Source: Crocinitomicaceae bacterium (GTDB lineage: Bacteria > Bacteroidota > Bacteroidia > Flavobacteriales_D > Crocinitomicaceae). Taken from it: DNA of 64,000 nucleotides. Position numbers and translations under genes: made by a program. This document shows, piece after piece, positions 17,968 to 27,656 of the stretch (the first letter of the stretch is position 1; every line of letters begins with the position of its first letter). Location: NCBI GenBank assembly GCA_020635955.1, contig JACJYW010000012.1, forward strand, positions 1 to 64,000, written 5' to 3'. The notes under the pieces were generated by a model that saw nothing but the letters and a program-made list of their open reading frames with translations, was not told the DNA's origin and did no database searches.

Positions 17968-18882
17968 TTAGTTCATCCTTGCAGCACCCATTGATCTAGT
18001 TGTTCCAAATCGATATTGCAACATCACTTCATGCGAACCTTTTGAATAAGATTGCAAAGCATTCATTGAAAAGTCAAATCCGTATCCGATCACGAAAAAA
18101 TCCTTCAACTGATATTTCATATATACAGAAAGGAATCCAAGACTTTTATAAGCTAAACCAAAACCGAGCATATCTTTATACATAGTTGTAAAAGATACAT
18201 CAACTCTTGGGGGTGTATTTTTGGTATACTTGGCCAATATGCTTGGAATTAAACTCACGTCATTTTTCAATCTGAAAGTATAGCCGGAACTTAAATAAGC
18301 GTGTGTCACCATTGATGGAGCATCTGCAAAATTGATTGAATTGAATTGATCGCTATTAACACTTACTAATCTAGGTACTGAAATTCCAGCATAGAAATCC
18401 TCAAAAAAGTATTGTGCACCAATTCCAATGTGCGGAACAATTACGTTGACATAGTCATTAGAGAATACCTGATCTCCAGCATCCCAGTAGAGCAATCTAT
18501 CATATTTGGTATTGACCAGATCCATACCCGCGCTTACTCCAAATGCGACCTTATGTTCTCTGGATATCTTTAAATGATAACTATACATTCCTGCTATGTT
18601 GGTTTGATTCGTTACCCCAATATGATCCTGATAAACCATTGCACCAACACCCATATTTTTCAATGGCATTTGAAATGTTACTCCACCACTTGTAGGTGCA
18701 CCATCCATGCCGGCCCATTGTGTTCTAAAGGCTCCTGTTACAGATCCAAAACCTTCAGTTCCAACTGCGGCTGGATTAGTAAATGATCTGTTATCATTAA
18801 AGAAGGTGTAGCTATATTCTTGTTGAGAAAATGCTATTGAACTCGCAACAGCTATAATCAATGTACCTATTATCTTCTTCAT
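17968..18882 (-). CDS. PorP/SprF family T9SS outer-membrane protein
   Basis: The 304-residue protein has a signal peptide (MKKIIGTLIIAVASSIAFS) and the family's opening, SYTFFNDNRSFTNPAAVGTEG. Repeated barrel strands follow (FRTQWAGMDGAPTSGGVTF, MGVGAMVYQDHIGVTNQTN, HLKISREHKVAFGVSAGMDL), and it ends in MLQYRFGT-like strands. PorP/SprF proteins sit in the outer membrane and are needed to secrete or attach particular T9SS type B cargo. Here the gene is translationally coupled (TAATG) to the lectin/SprB adhesin gene just upstream, which is the expected cargo. A terminator follows. Confidence 0.92.
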   Translation of the reverse strand: MKKIIGTLIIAVASSIAFSQQEYSYTFFNDNRSFTNPAAVGTEGFGSVTGAFRTQWAGMDGAPTSGGVTFQMPLKNMGVGAMVYQDHIGVTNQTNIAGMYSYHLKISREHKVAFGVSAGMDLVNTKYDRLLYWDAGDQVFSNDYVNVIVPHIGIGAQYFFEDFYAGISVPRLVSVNSDQFNSINFADAPSMVTHAYLSSGYTFRLKNDVSLIPSILAKYTKNTPPRVDVSFTTMYKDMLGFGLAYKSLGFLSVYMKYQLKDFFVIGYGFDFSMNALQSYSKGSHEVMLQYRFGTTRSMGAARMN

Positions 18883-20759
18883 TATTGTCTTCTAATTTCA
18901 AAGTAGCTGTTCCAAATCTCTCCTGATTCCGTCTCAAAGACAGCATAATACGTTCCCTCAGGAAGATTTTCTCCTTTCATGTTCACTCCATTCCAACTGT
19001 TATCGTAGTCTTCTACTTTATAAACTACATTACCCCATCTATTTGTAATGATCAAACTGTTATCAGGATAAGCGATAATTCCCTTAATAAAATAGGTGTC
19101 ATTCAAATTATCTCCATTTGGAGACATTGCAGTTGGTAACTCAACATTAAAATCTGATAATACTTCGGCATTCAAAGTATCAAAACAGCCCAGAGCATCA
19201 GTAATGATCAATTGATATTGTCCGGCTGTCAGATCTGTCAGATCTTCAGTTGATTGACCAGATGACCAATCATATGAATACGGTGATATACCACCATTAA
19301 CCGTTACGTCTATTGATCCTACACCACCTCCGGTATCATTAGTTGCTACAGATGAACTAACAATATCTGTATTCTCGGTGATGGTTACAGTTTCGGTTAT
19401 CTGACAACCATTATTATCCGTTACTACTACTGTATATGTTCCGGCTACTAAAGCTGAAGCAGTTGCCGTTGATTGTGATGCTCCGTCATTCCATGCGTAT
19501 GTGTATGGTAACGTTCCATTGGATACTGTTACAGTGGCTGAACCTGCGTTTCCAGCATAACAATCATTCATTGTTGAATCCATTGATGAAATCATGGCAA
19601 GAGGTTCCGTAATGGTCACTGAATCTATTCCTACACAGCCCAAATTATCAGTAACCTCGACAGAATATTGGCCTGCACCTAATCCTGTGATTTGAGCAGT
19701 AGATCCCGCTGGAGTCCATTGATAGGTATGTGGAGCTGTTCCACTTGCAGAAGCAACTTCAACCATACCATCATTTGCACCAAAACAAGTCACATTAGAT
19801 GAATCCATTGTTAATGTTAAACTGTCAAGAATAGTAATAACATGTGTTTGCGTATAATCACATCCAAATCCATCTGTCATGGTCAAAACAGCATTATAAG
19901 TTCCAGGATTCACATATGAATGACTGGTATTTTGATTATTATCTGCAGGTGAACCATCACCAAAATCCCACGACCATCCATCAATTATGCCTATTGGTGA
20001 GGTAGAAGCATCCGAAAAATTAATGTCGATCCCAGGACATACTGTTGTCTGATCTGCACTTGAAGAAATGGTACTGTTAACACAAACCCTATGAAAGTTT
20101 TTAAGAAATGCAGTAGCCCCTGTGAATCCCCAGTATACAACTGTATTACCTCCAAAAATATTGGTTGGAAGATCATTGTTCAATGCCATCATAGGAGTTC
20201 CATCCCAAAAAACAGCCAATATTTTTAAGGAGTAGTTCCACTGTATACGCAGTGTGTGGTATAAATTATCAGCTACATAAACATTTCCCGGAAAGGTAGT
20301 AGGAGGATAAAGATCATGATCAACTACTGGCCCGGAGCTAATTCCCATGTGATGATCAGTTGGATCAGATGGAACCTGCGCATCCATACCCCAGGTGTCA
20401 ATTTCAACAGCCACTCTGTTTGCACTAATAGGATCCAAATCAGGAATTGGAGGTTCCACACCTAATGAATGTCCAATATCCCCCAACCCAGAAGGGTTTT
20501 CCTGTAGAACGAAAGCCATACCATCTGCTCCCCATGGAGATAATGCTCCAACAGTAACCTGAAAGGACATATCAAAATCATTGACAAGATCAATGGTATT
20601 TTGGCTCCATATAGCCCCTACCTGATATTGAACCGAGTCGGTTAGCTGATAGCAATTACAGCTACCTCCATACTGTGCGGCAGTTCCTCTTGTTGTCATT
20701 TGGCTAAAGCCAAGAACCGTGGGCACAAGTAGAACCAGCAGTAGATTTAATTTTTTCAT
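18882..20759 (-). CDS. T9SS-secreted lectin/PKD/SprB adhesin
   Basis: A 625-residue surface protein. After the signal peptide (LLLVLLVPTVLGFSQ) comes an L-type lectin domain near 30-225, with WGADGMAFVLQ, RVAVEIDTWG and VVYWGFTGAT typical of the legume-lectin fold. A PKD domain lies near 235-310 (GWSWDFGDGSPADNNQNTSHSY). Three SprB-type repeats follow near 312-540 (CFGANDGMVEVASASGTAP, CYAGNAGSATVTVSNGTLP, GGVGSIDVTVNGGISP). The type B T9SS C-terminal domain is at the end (PTAMSPNGDNLNDTYFI, ITNRWGNVVYKVED, LPEGTYYAVFE). Its stop TAA overlaps the ATG of the PorP/SprF gene. It probably binds sugars on surfaces or prey/algal polymers. Confidence 0.92.
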   Translation of the reverse strand: MKKLNLLLVLLVPTVLGFSQMTTRGTAAQYGGSCNCYQLTDSVQYQVGAIWSQNTIDLVNDFDMSFQVTVGALSPWGADGMAFVLQENPSGLGDIGHSLGVEPPIPDLDPISANRVAVEIDTWGMDAQVPSDPTDHHMGISSGPVVDHDLYPPTTFPGNVYVADNLYHTLRIQWNYSLKILAVFWDGTPMMALNNDLPTNIFGGNTVVYWGFTGATAFLKNFHRVCVNSTISSSADQTTVCPGIDINFSDASTSPIGIIDGWSWDFGDGSPADNNQNTSHSYVNPGTYNAVLTMTDGFGCDYTQTHVITILDSLTLTMDSSNVTCFGANDGMVEVASASGTAPHTYQWTPAGSTAQITGLGAGQYSVEVTDNLGCVGIDSVTITEPLAMISSMDSTMNDCYAGNAGSATVTVSNGTLPYTYAWNDGASQSTATASALVAGTYTVVVTDNNGCQITETVTITENTDIVSSSVATNDTGGGVGSIDVTVNGGISPYSYDWSSGQSTEDLTDLTAGQYQLIITDALGCFDTLNAEVLSDFNVELPTAMSPNGDNLNDTYFIKGIIAYPDNSLIITNRWGNVVYKVEDYDNSWNGVNMKGENLPEGTYYAVFETESGEIWNSYFEIRRQ

Positions 20760-20814
20760 GAATTAAGGTTTCTATAAAGAGAATAACGCAAGTTATCTAT
20801 TTTAGTTGGGAAAC

Positions 20815-22494
20815 TCACGCGTTCTGCTCCGCAATATACTCAAAATAGGATGTTAATATCCTAGCATTTTCGCACTGCTGTGTTTTAATTTCAAGTATTG
20901 TTGGACGGCTATTTTCGGAACTATAGAACAATGTTTGAAGAGAATCATTTAATTCAATTTCATTCTCTGCAACGAGATAGTTCAAGTCAAAAGCCTGACA
21001 AATACCCTGAACAATTGCATTGGTTTCAGCAAAGAAAACATGAGCCTGATCCGTTGAAGGTGGACCGGCAATAAACTCAAAGATCCCTCCACCACCGTTA
21101 CTGATGACAATTACTTTTAAATTATCACCTAACTCATTATTCCAAAATGCATTTGAATCGTAAAAAAATGAAATATCACCTGAAATTAACACATTCAATT
21201 TATCTCTGACTTTCAATGAAAACCCAGCCGCAGTAGAAGAAGAACCATCAATTCCACTGACGCCTCTATTACTGTAATACTCTATTCCCGAAATTGGATT
21301 AAACAACTGGCAATAACGCACAACCGAGCTATTTGCCATATGGAGATTTGCATTATCCGGGATGAGATCAAAAATTTGTTGAAATACTTTAAGATCAGAA
21401 AAAGGAATTGTACTCATATACCTTTCATGAGCCTCTTGAGATAAGAAATCCCTTTGTTTCCATAAACTTCCGAAATTGCTGTTTGGTGTCTGATCAATAT
21501 CTACCAAATGTTGCAAAAGATCAGTTGGTTCAATGTGGATCATGTGAGCTGCACTTTGATAAGTATCCTCCTCAATTAAATGATTCCCAACTCTCCATGT
21601 ATTCTTTGCCTTATAATTTCGTAAAAGTGCTTTGATCCTTTTAGATACTACTGCCCCTCCGATAGAGATCAACAAATCAGGTTGAAATTTTTCCAACTCA
21701 TCTTCTTTTATGCCAGCAAGTGTTCTATCAATATTATGACAAATGCGGGTGAAATTCTGCACATTTGAGGTATTCTCAACTAAAATTGAAACAGAAGGAT
21801 CATTTGAGATCAACTGTAAAACGTTGCTCCATTTAGGATCGGGATTATGTTGACCAACAATGATCATTTTTTTCTCCGAATTTTTCCAGATCGTCTCTAA
21901 TTGATTCAGGTTCTTGAGTCCATTCAATTTTGGAGTTTCTTTCAATGCCTGTTGGGCCAACTTCTCCACCCCTCTTTCTTCAATACCATATAAAGGTTCT
22001 TCAAAAGGCAAATTAATATGCACTGGTCCTTTCGGTAGATTGATCAAATTGGAAAGGGCTTTCTCCAATTCCCCATTATCATTTAGTGAACTATACGTAT
22101 GAGAAGAAACTATAAAATTGCGGTATACCTCTGTTTGTCTTATCGTTTGACCATCACCCTGATCAATTAATTCTTCAGGACGATCAGCTGACAAAACCAA
22201 TAAAGGAACTTCGCGATAATACGCTTCTGCGACTGCTGGAGCATAATTCAATAAAGCTGTACCAGAAGTACACGTAACGGCTACAGGTTTATCACTAGCA
22301 TCTGCCATTCCTAAGGCATAAAATGCCGCAACACGTTCATCATGAATAAGGTGTGTTTTAATATTTGGATGTGCGTCAAAAGCAATGATCAATGGTGCAT
22401 TTCTTGAACCCGGTGAAATGATCACATCTTCTATTCCATTGGAAACTAAAAAATCTACCAGATAGGATATATGCCTGAAACTAGTTGTACGCAT
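20815..22494 (-). CDS. menD: 2-succinyl-5-enolpyruvyl-6-hydroxy-3-cyclohexene-1-carboxylate synthase
   Basis: This thiamine-diphosphate enzyme joins isochorismate and 2-oxoglutarate in menaquinone synthesis. The N-terminal substrate/ThDP region reads FLVSNGIEDVIISPGSRNAPL, HLIHDERVAAFYALGMA and CTSGTALLNYAPAVAEAYY. PLLVLSADRPEELIDQGDGQTIRQ is a MenD signature. The C-terminal ThDP/Mg site includes GVSGIDGSSSTAAGFSL and VISNGGGGIFEF. The length of 559 is normal. It is the only men gene in the window. A TAGATTTG box lies directly before its ATG at 22494. Confidence 0.97.
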   Translation of the reverse strand: MRTTSFRHISYLVDFLVSNGIEDVIISPGSRNAPLIIAFDAHPNIKTHLIHDERVAAFYALGMADASDKPVAVTCTSGTALLNYAPAVAEAYYREVPLLVLSADRPEELIDQGDGQTIRQTEVYRNFIVSSHTYSSLNDNGELEKALSNLINLPKGPVHINLPFEEPLYGIEERGVEKLAQQALKETPKLNGLKNLNQLETIWKNSEKKMIIVGQHNPDPKWSNVLQLISNDPSVSILVENTSNVQNFTRICHNIDRTLAGIKEDELEKFQPDLLISIGGAVVSKRIKALLRNYKAKNTWRVGNHLIEEDTYQSAAHMIHIEPTDLLQHLVDIDQTPNSNFGSLWKQRDFLSQEAHERYMSTIPFSDLKVFQQIFDLIPDNANLHMANSSVVRYCQLFNPISGIEYYSNRGVSGIDGSSSTAAGFSLKVRDKLNVLISGDISFFYDSNAFWNNELGDNLKVIVISNGGGGIFEFIAGPPSTDQAHVFFAETNAIVQGICQAFDLNYLVAENEIELNDSLQTLFYSSENSRPTILEIKTQQCENARILTSYFEYIAEQNA

Positions 22495-22498
22495 GATA

Positions 22499-22506
22499 CA
22501 AATCTA
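22499..22506 (-). promoter_or_regulatory. -7 element (TAGATTTG) of menD
   Basis: On the minus strand TAGATTTG matches TAnnTTTG and ends 4 bases before the menD ATG, implying a leaderless or nearly leaderless transcript. No clear -33 TTG is seen. Confidence 0.4.
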
Positions 22507-22608
22507 GCTATTAGTTGCCATAGAAAATTGAAAGAGCCTGATTGAAAAATTTAAGGGTGATTAATTCAAGAACAAATCCAGCAAATTAAATCACCTATTT
22601 GTAGAAAC

Positions 22609-23298
22609 CTAATCAGTTATTACGAGCCTGAATCCCTTACCATGAACATTTACAATTTCAACTTTCTCTGAAGGATTCAGGTACTTACGAAGTTTAGTAA
22701 TGTATACATCCATTGACCTTCCGTTGAAATAATTGTCATCTCCCCAAACATGCTTCAAAGCTTCATTTCTATCCAAAACGTCATCTCCCTTTTTCACCAA
22801 GAGATAAAAGAGTTCATTCTCTTTTGTAGTTAGTTTTTTGGCATCATCTCCTATTTCGATCATTTGTTGCAGATAATCATACGATATATCACCCACCTTA
22901 AAGGTTGTCTCCTTTTTTCCTTCTTTATAAGATCTTTTGAGGATAGCATTGATCCTTGCCATAAGCTCTTCCATGGCAAATGGTTTGGTCAAATAATCAT
23001 CTGCTCCAACTTCAAAGCCTGCCAGTTTATCTTCTTTCATTGACTTTGCCGTCAGAAATAGAATTGGGATCTCAGAATCAGTTGTTCTAATCTCTTTGGC
23101 AACTGAAAAACCATCTTTTACTGGCATCATAACGTCCAAAATGATGAAATCGAACATTTGTTCTCTGAATCTTTTTAAGGCAATATCTCCATCTACACAA
23201 AGTGTAACTTCGAATTTCTTTGCTTTTAAAAAATTAGATAAGAGCATTCCTAGATTCGCATCATCTTCAGCCAAAAGGATCTTTACTTTATCACTCAT
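22609..23298 (-). CDS. OmpR-family response regulator
   Basis: The receiver domain (1-120) has the acidic pocket AEDD, the phospho-acceptor Asp55 in FIILDVMMP, and the conserved Thr/Lys in LFLTAKSM and YLTKPF. The C-terminal winged helix (about 133-229) has LTTKENELFYLLV and NGRSMDVYITKLRKYL. It overlaps the histidine kinase gene by 8 bases, so it is its cognate partner. The pair resembles the RprXY-type two-component systems of Bacteroidota. The target genes are unknown, and no neighbour clearly belongs to the regulon. Confidence 0.93.
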   Translation of the reverse strand: MSDKVKILLAEDDANLGMLLSNFLKAKKFEVTLCVDGDIALKRFREQMFDFIILDVMMPVKDGFSVAKEIRTTDSEIPILFLTAKSMKEDKLAGFEVGADDYLTKPFAMEELMARINAILKRSYKEGKKETTFKVGDISYDYLQQMIEIGDDAKKLTTKENELFYLLVKKGDDVLDRNEALKHVWGDDNYFNGRSMDVYITKLRKYLNPSEKVEIVNVHGKGFRLVITD

Positions 23299-24901
23299 GC
23301 TTTAATTGTATTTTGAACGTTGAACCAATTCCTTCCTGACTTTCCAAAGAGATATCGCCATGGTGAAGTTCAACGATAGATTTAACATAACTTAATCCCA
23401 AACCAAAACCTTTCACATTATGAATATCTCCGGTTGGAACTCTATATAATTTTTCGAAGATCCTTTTTTGATCTTCTTTATTTATACCAATTCCATTATC
23501 ACTAACATTTAATACAAAGCCGGTTTGATCTTTCAATAAACTTAGCTTAACAATTGGCGCTCCATCACAATACTTCAATGAATTATCCAGAAGATTATAG
23601 ATAACATTCCCAAAATGTATCTTATCAACTTGCCATTCAACTTCATCCATTTTATCAATTTCAATTCGCCCACCTTTGTCTTTGTATCTAATTTGAAAAT
23701 TATCTACCACTTCTTTCACCAATTTATCTACCCTAATTGGTTGTAAGTTCAATTTCAACTTTCCCTTATCGATCAAGGCCGTTTGTAAAACATTCTCTAC
23801 CAATTTCCCCAATCTTTTGTTCTCTTGATCGATCATCCCGATAAAGCTCTGAATAGTTTCAGTATCCGCACCGACATCCGGATCTTTAGCTGCTTCACAA
23901 GCCAAAGAAATAGTAGCTATTGGGGTTTTCAATTCATGTGTCATGTTACTGATAAAATCATTTTTGATCTCAGATAATTGCTTTTGCTTATAGATAGTAG
24001 AAACAGCAAAATAGAATACGAATACAACAATAATGATCAATAAAAGAGAACCAATCACTGTTCCACTCATATTCTTCCATACATACAGCCGTTCTTTAGG
24101 AAAAGAAATGATTAGCTTGTAATTCCCTGAATAAATGTCATTTGGAAACAGTAGGGTACTATAATCACTTTCTTTTAATGCAGGATCCAAATGGGGACTT
24201 CTGTGCATAAACTCCACCACTTCATTGTCCATATCTATCACGTTATAGGTAAATACTGTATCTACTTCTTTTTTTAATAGGTTTCTGCAAAGAATTGAAT
24301 CTAAAAATCCAGGATGTAATCGCAACGTGATATCATCAAAGAAATTACTAGTAAACATCCTCATCATCAATTCATTGAGATGACTGGCCTTGTTCATGAT
24401 CTGATGTTCGAAAGATCTGTCAAGCTGTATGGCGAATGAATTGGAATCATTGATACCCAGCAATGAATTCTCTACATTGGCAGGTGTTATTTCTCCTAAA
24501 TTCTTGGTGATCACTCTGTGTTCTGCCCTCAATCCAGTTGCGGTATCTATAGTAGTACCTGTCACTACCAAAAAACGCATTGGCTCACCGTCTTTCACAA
24601 TAATTGTATCGCGCACTTGAATAGCCTCTTTGGCAGCCATAACTTCACCAAATTCGCTTTTAACAAAATCAGTATATGAACCTTGCAAGCCTTTTTTGAA
24701 TGCATCCGGACTCATTAAGTGAGATGCCTCTGCCTTTTCAATGTCCAAAGCTGTTCGTTCAAGAGATTTTTGAACATCCTCTTGAAATTGTTCCTCAGTT
24801 AATTGATGAACATTCGATAACCAGAAGAACTGAAGCAAAAGCAACCCAAAAAGGGCTACAGACATCAGGGCTATGAGTATTTTGAATCGGTTCTTATTCA
24901 A
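23291..24901 (-). CDS. Membrane sensor histidine kinase
   Basis: The 536-residue kinase has membrane helices near 8-30 and 278-300 that flank a periplasmic sensor domain of ~245 residues. The dimerisation/phosphorylation motif is FISNMTHELKTPIAT with His322. The ATP-binding domain has the N box (NVIYNLLDNSLKYC), the G1 box (VSDNGIGI) and the G2 box (GFGLGLSYVKSIVELHHG). The sensor domain shows no named fold by eye. The response regulator gene follows with an 8-base overlap. A TATTTTTG box lies on the minus strand at 24921-24928, 19 bases before the start. Confidence 0.93.
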   Translation of the reverse strand: MNKNRFKILIALMSVALFGLLLLQFFWLSNVHQLTEEQFQEDVQKSLERTALDIEKAEASHLMSPDAFKKGLQGSYTDFVKSEFGEVMAAKEAIQVRDTIIVKDGEPMRFLVVTGTTIDTATGLRAEHRVITKNLGEITPANVENSLLGINDSNSFAIQLDRSFEHQIMNKASHLNELMMRMFTSNFFDDITLRLHPGFLDSILCRNLLKKEVDTVFTYNVIDMDNEVVEFMHRSPHLDPALKESDYSTLLFPNDIYSGNYKLIISFPKERLYVWKNMSGTVIGSLLLIIIVVFVFYFAVSTIYKQKQLSEIKNDFISNMTHELKTPIATISLACEAAKDPDVGADTETIQSFIGMIDQENKRLGKLVENVLQTALIDKGKLKLNLQPIRVDKLVKEVVDNFQIRYKDKGGRIEIDKMDEVEWQVDKIHFGNVIYNLLDNSLKYCDGAPIVKLSLLKDQTGFVLNVSDNGIGINKEDQKRIFEKLYRVPTGDIHNVKGFGLGLSYVKSIVELHHGDISLESQEGIGSTFKIQLKHE

Positions 24902-24920
24902 GGTAAATTGGGCTTTTCTC

Positions 24921-24928
24921 CAAAAATA
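24921..24928 (-). promoter_or_regulatory. -7 element (TATTTTTG) of the two-component operon
   Basis: On the minus strand TATTTTTG matches TAnnTTTG, with 19 bases to the kinase ATG. It lies in the 98-base gap shared with the divergent acyltransferase. No convincing -33 TTG is visible. Confidence 0.35.
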
Positions 24929-24981
24929 ACGTAACTACGAACGGTTAATTGGATGGTTAACACTTTTTAACAGAAAATATT

Positions 24982-24989
24982 TAATTTTG
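24982..24989 (+). promoter_or_regulatory. -7 element (TAATTTTG) of the acyltransferase gene
   Basis: TAATTTTG fits TAnnTTTG and ends 10 bases before the ATG at 25000. No -33 TTG is evident. Confidence 0.35.
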
Positions 24990-24999
24990 TATTCCAGTT

Positions 25000-26352
25000 A
25001 TGCGACCGTTATACGCTATTCTAAAAATACTACTTCCTTACATTTACAACATTCTCTTCAGAAAGAAGGAAATGGTGAATGTACCTAAGAAATATAAAAA
25101 TCAAACTATTTATGTTTCGAATCATCCAAGTGCATTTTTAGATCCACTTCTTGTGGCCAGTGTGGGAAAACCTATCGTGACATTTATGACCAGAAGTGAT
25201 GTTTTCACCTGGTGGATGAAACCCATTACATGGGCATGCAACATGATCCCAATATATCGTGCTGAACAAGATGGAAGTGGCACATACGACAAGAATCAGG
25301 AGGTTTTCAGTGCCGCTCAAAATGTTCTGAAAAAGAGAGGAAACCTGATCATGTTTGCAGAAGGTTACACAGATGATGTGTTCATCAGAAGTTTAAAACC
25401 CATCAAGAAGGGGCCGGCCCGAATTGCATTTGGAACTATGGAAGCCACAGATTGGTCAATAGACCTGAAAGTTCAGGCTGTTGGTATCAATTATGCAAAT
25501 CCGGGAATGATGCGATCTGATGTAGTAATTAAGTGGGGGGAGCCTATCCGAATGCAAGATTTGAAAGAAATGTATGATGAAAACCCAAACAAGGCTACTT
25601 TGCACTTAACAAAAGCTATTAGTAAGGGGATACAAGAAAACATCATATACGTTGAAGACAAATCGAAAGCTGATTTTGTTGATCATCTTTTCATTTTGAC
25701 AAGAAAAGGAATGCATTATAAGCACAGTGACAGAAGCATTCCTTTAATCCAAAGAAATGAATATGCCCGCTCTTTAGCGAACAGGGTAAATAACGAATTC
25801 ACTGATGAAGCAGCTGATTGGGAGGATTTAAAAAATTCAACAGAAGCCTACTTCAATGAATTGAATAAAAGAAACTTAGACGAAGAGTTTGTTTTCAATT
25901 ATTCGGCATCAGGAAATAAGAAAAAATCGCTCAAAAACTGGTTGTTTCTATTGTTGACATTACCATTATTTTTATTTGGGTGCATTCATCACGCCTTTCC
26001 CTATATTATTACTAAGAAAATGGTAGAAAAAATGTTCAAAAGACAAGTTTTCTGGAGTGGTGTAAAGGTAGTTTTAGGAGGTATTATATGGATGTTCTAT
26101 ACCCTACCCGTGTTCTGGTTATTCAATAGTTACGTCTACCCTGAAATTGGAATAGATAATTATTGGATAGGATTTACAATTTCACTTATTTATTACTTGG
26201 TAGTTCCTTACTTTTCTTTCCTATTCTGGTATAGATGGATCAACGTTTTTAAAGAAACTATGGCCTACGGTAAAGCAGATGAAAATGCACTTAAAGAAAT
26301 GAGTGTTAATCGAGCCGAACTGATCCAAAAGATCACAAAAATGAATATCTAA
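25000..26352 (+). CDS. Glycerol-3-phosphate/1-acylglycerol-3-phosphate acyltransferase-like membrane protein
   Basis: The N-terminal half (about 30-235) is a PlsC-type acyltransferase with block I NHPSAFLDP (catalytic His and Asp). Block III is altered: FAEGYTDDV instead of the usual FPEGTRS. The C-terminal half has a helical segment, then membrane helices near 308-325 (LKNWLFLLLTLPLFLFGCIH), 347-376 and 386-410. At 450 residues it is much longer than a plain PlsC. The two-part layout is common for lipid-acyltransferase proteins of Bacteroidota. Its stop directly abuts the stop of the convergent namZ-like gene, with no spacer. Confidence 0.82.
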   Translation: MRPLYAILKILLPYIYNILFRKKEMVNVPKKYKNQTIYVSNHPSAFLDPLLVASVGKPIVTFMTRSDVFTWWMKPITWACNMIPIYRAEQDGSGTYDKNQEVFSAAQNVLKKRGNLIMFAEGYTDDVFIRSLKPIKKGPARIAFGTMEATDWSIDLKVQAVGINYANPGMMRSDVVIKWGEPIRMQDLKEMYDENPNKATLHLTKAISKGIQENIIYVEDKSKADFVDHLFILTRKGMHYKHSDRSIPLIQRNEYARSLANRVNNEFTDEAADWEDLKNSTEAYFNELNKRNLDEEFVFNYSASGNKKKSLKNWLFLLLTLPLFLFGCIHHAFPYIITKKMVEKMFKRQVFWSGVKVVLGGIIWMFYTLPVFWLFNSYVYPEIGIDNYWIGFTISLIYYLVVPYFSFLFWYRWINVFKETMAYGKADENALKEMSVNRAELIQKITKMNI

Positions 26353-27618
26353 TTATTCAAAGTCCTGGTATATCAAATACTTCTTTCTAATCTCTTTAAA
26401 TGCTTCTAAATCGTTCGTCCACGTCAATCGGATATCATCTACTGATTTACCGGCCAAAAGATCTTTTCTCAATTGATCAGATCCATATAAAAGATCAATA
26501 AAATTTGTAGATAGAAAGAAATCAGATTTACTTCCCAATTTCTTATAGAACTCTTGCAAATAATCCAAATTCAGCATTCGTTGCTCTCTTATTTTTTCTA
26601 TTTCCCATTTAGAGAGATCATAACCATAGCAAGTTTCTCCTTCTAACTTAGGATGAGCAGCACCTCCATTTGGAGCAGGTTTAAAAGAATAAAGATCCTC
26701 CAAAATATCTACTTCAAATTTAGGATGACCAACACATTGAAAGGGGATATCTGTTCCTCTCCCTATGCTAACAACAGTACCTTCAAAAAAGCACAAACTT
26801 GGATACCAATAAATCGCCTTCATGTTAGGTAAATTAGGAGAAGGAGCAATTGGTACTTCATAGAACTCATTGTGATCCCAACCTTCACAACTTACCCAAT
26901 CCAGATCAGCTTTCACATTATTTTTCAACCATCCTTCTTCGTTGATCATTCTCGCATATTCTGCAACGGTCATACCATGAACAACAGGCACTTTGTGCAT
27001 CCCTACAAAAGAATCAAAACCGTCTTTTAGAACAGGTCCATCTACATAATGTCCATTTGGGTTTGGACGGTCAAGTACAATCACTTTTTTATCATTTTCA
27101 GCTGCAGCTTCCATCACATAATGAAGCGTAGAGATATAGGTATAAAACCGGGCGCCTACATCTTGAATATCGAACAAGATCACCTCAACATCTTTCAATT
27201 GAGCTGCAGTAGGCTTTTTATTGTTTCCATACAATGAGATCACTGGTAATCCAGTTTTAGGATCTATACCATCCTTAACTTTTTCCCCGGCATCCGCATC
27301 TCCTCTAAAACCATGCTCAGGTGAAAATACCTTTACTACGTTAATGCCTTTTTCCATCAAAGCATCCACCAAATGAATATCACCTGTCATTGATGATTGA
27401 TTACCTACAATGGCTACTTTTTTACCTTCAATTTTTGGAAGATACCCATCAAATCTCTCTGCCCCTACCTTAACTGTTTCATTGCAAAAAAGTGGTTTAG
27501 GAGTCACAACCGTGTCCGTAACGATTTCACTGTTCTCGGTTAATTCTGTATTAGATTGAGCTGCAGGAGAACAACTCATTACAAAAGGAGCGAATAAAAC
27601 AAACAGGACTGATTTCAT
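26353..27618 (-). CDS. namZ: DUF1343/NamZ-type exo-beta-N-acetylmuramidase lipoprotein
   Basis: The 421-residue protein is a lipoprotein: signal MKSVLFVLFAPFVMSC with the lipidated Cys at 16. It carries the DUF1343 (GH171) domain whose founding members, NamZ/YbbC, release N-acetylmuramic acid from peptidoglycan fragments. Family-conserved stretches are VAIVGNQSSMTGDIHLVDAL, VFSPEHGFRGDADAGEKV, VILFDIQDVGARFYTYISTL, VLDRPNPNGHYVDGPVL and SIGRGTDIPFQCVGHP. It probably acts in the periplasm or at the outer membrane in wall turnover or recycling. No MurNAc kinase, etherase or transporter gene is adjacent. Confidence 0.92.
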   Translation of the reverse strand: MKSVLFVLFAPFVMSCSPAAQSNTELTENSEIVTDTVVTPKPLFCNETVKVGAERFDGYLPKIEGKKVAIVGNQSSMTGDIHLVDALMEKGINVVKVFSPEHGFRGDADAGEKVKDGIDPKTGLPVISLYGNNKKPTAAQLKDVEVILFDIQDVGARFYTYISTLHYVMEAAAENDKKVIVLDRPNPNGHYVDGPVLKDGFDSFVGMHKVPVVHGMTVAEYARMINEEGWLKNNVKADLDWVSCEGWDHNEFYEVPIAPSPNLPNMKAIYWYPSLCFFEGTVVSIGRGTDIPFQCVGHPKFEVDILEDLYSFKPAPNGGAAHPKLEGETCYGYDLSKWEIEKIREQRMLNLDYLQEFYKKLGSKSDFFLSTNFIDLLYGSDQLRKDLLAGKSVDDIRLTWTNDLEAFKEIRKKYLIYQDFE

Positions 27619-27631
27619 GCGGTATTAATCT

Positions 27632-27639
27632 TACATTTG
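27632..27639 (+). promoter_or_regulatory. -7 element (TACATTTG) of the permease gene
   Basis: TACATTTG matches TAnnTTTG and ends 17 bases before the TTG start at 27657. No -33 TTG is apparent. Confidence 0.35.
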
Positions 27640-27656
27640 TTGTAAAAGTAGGGATT

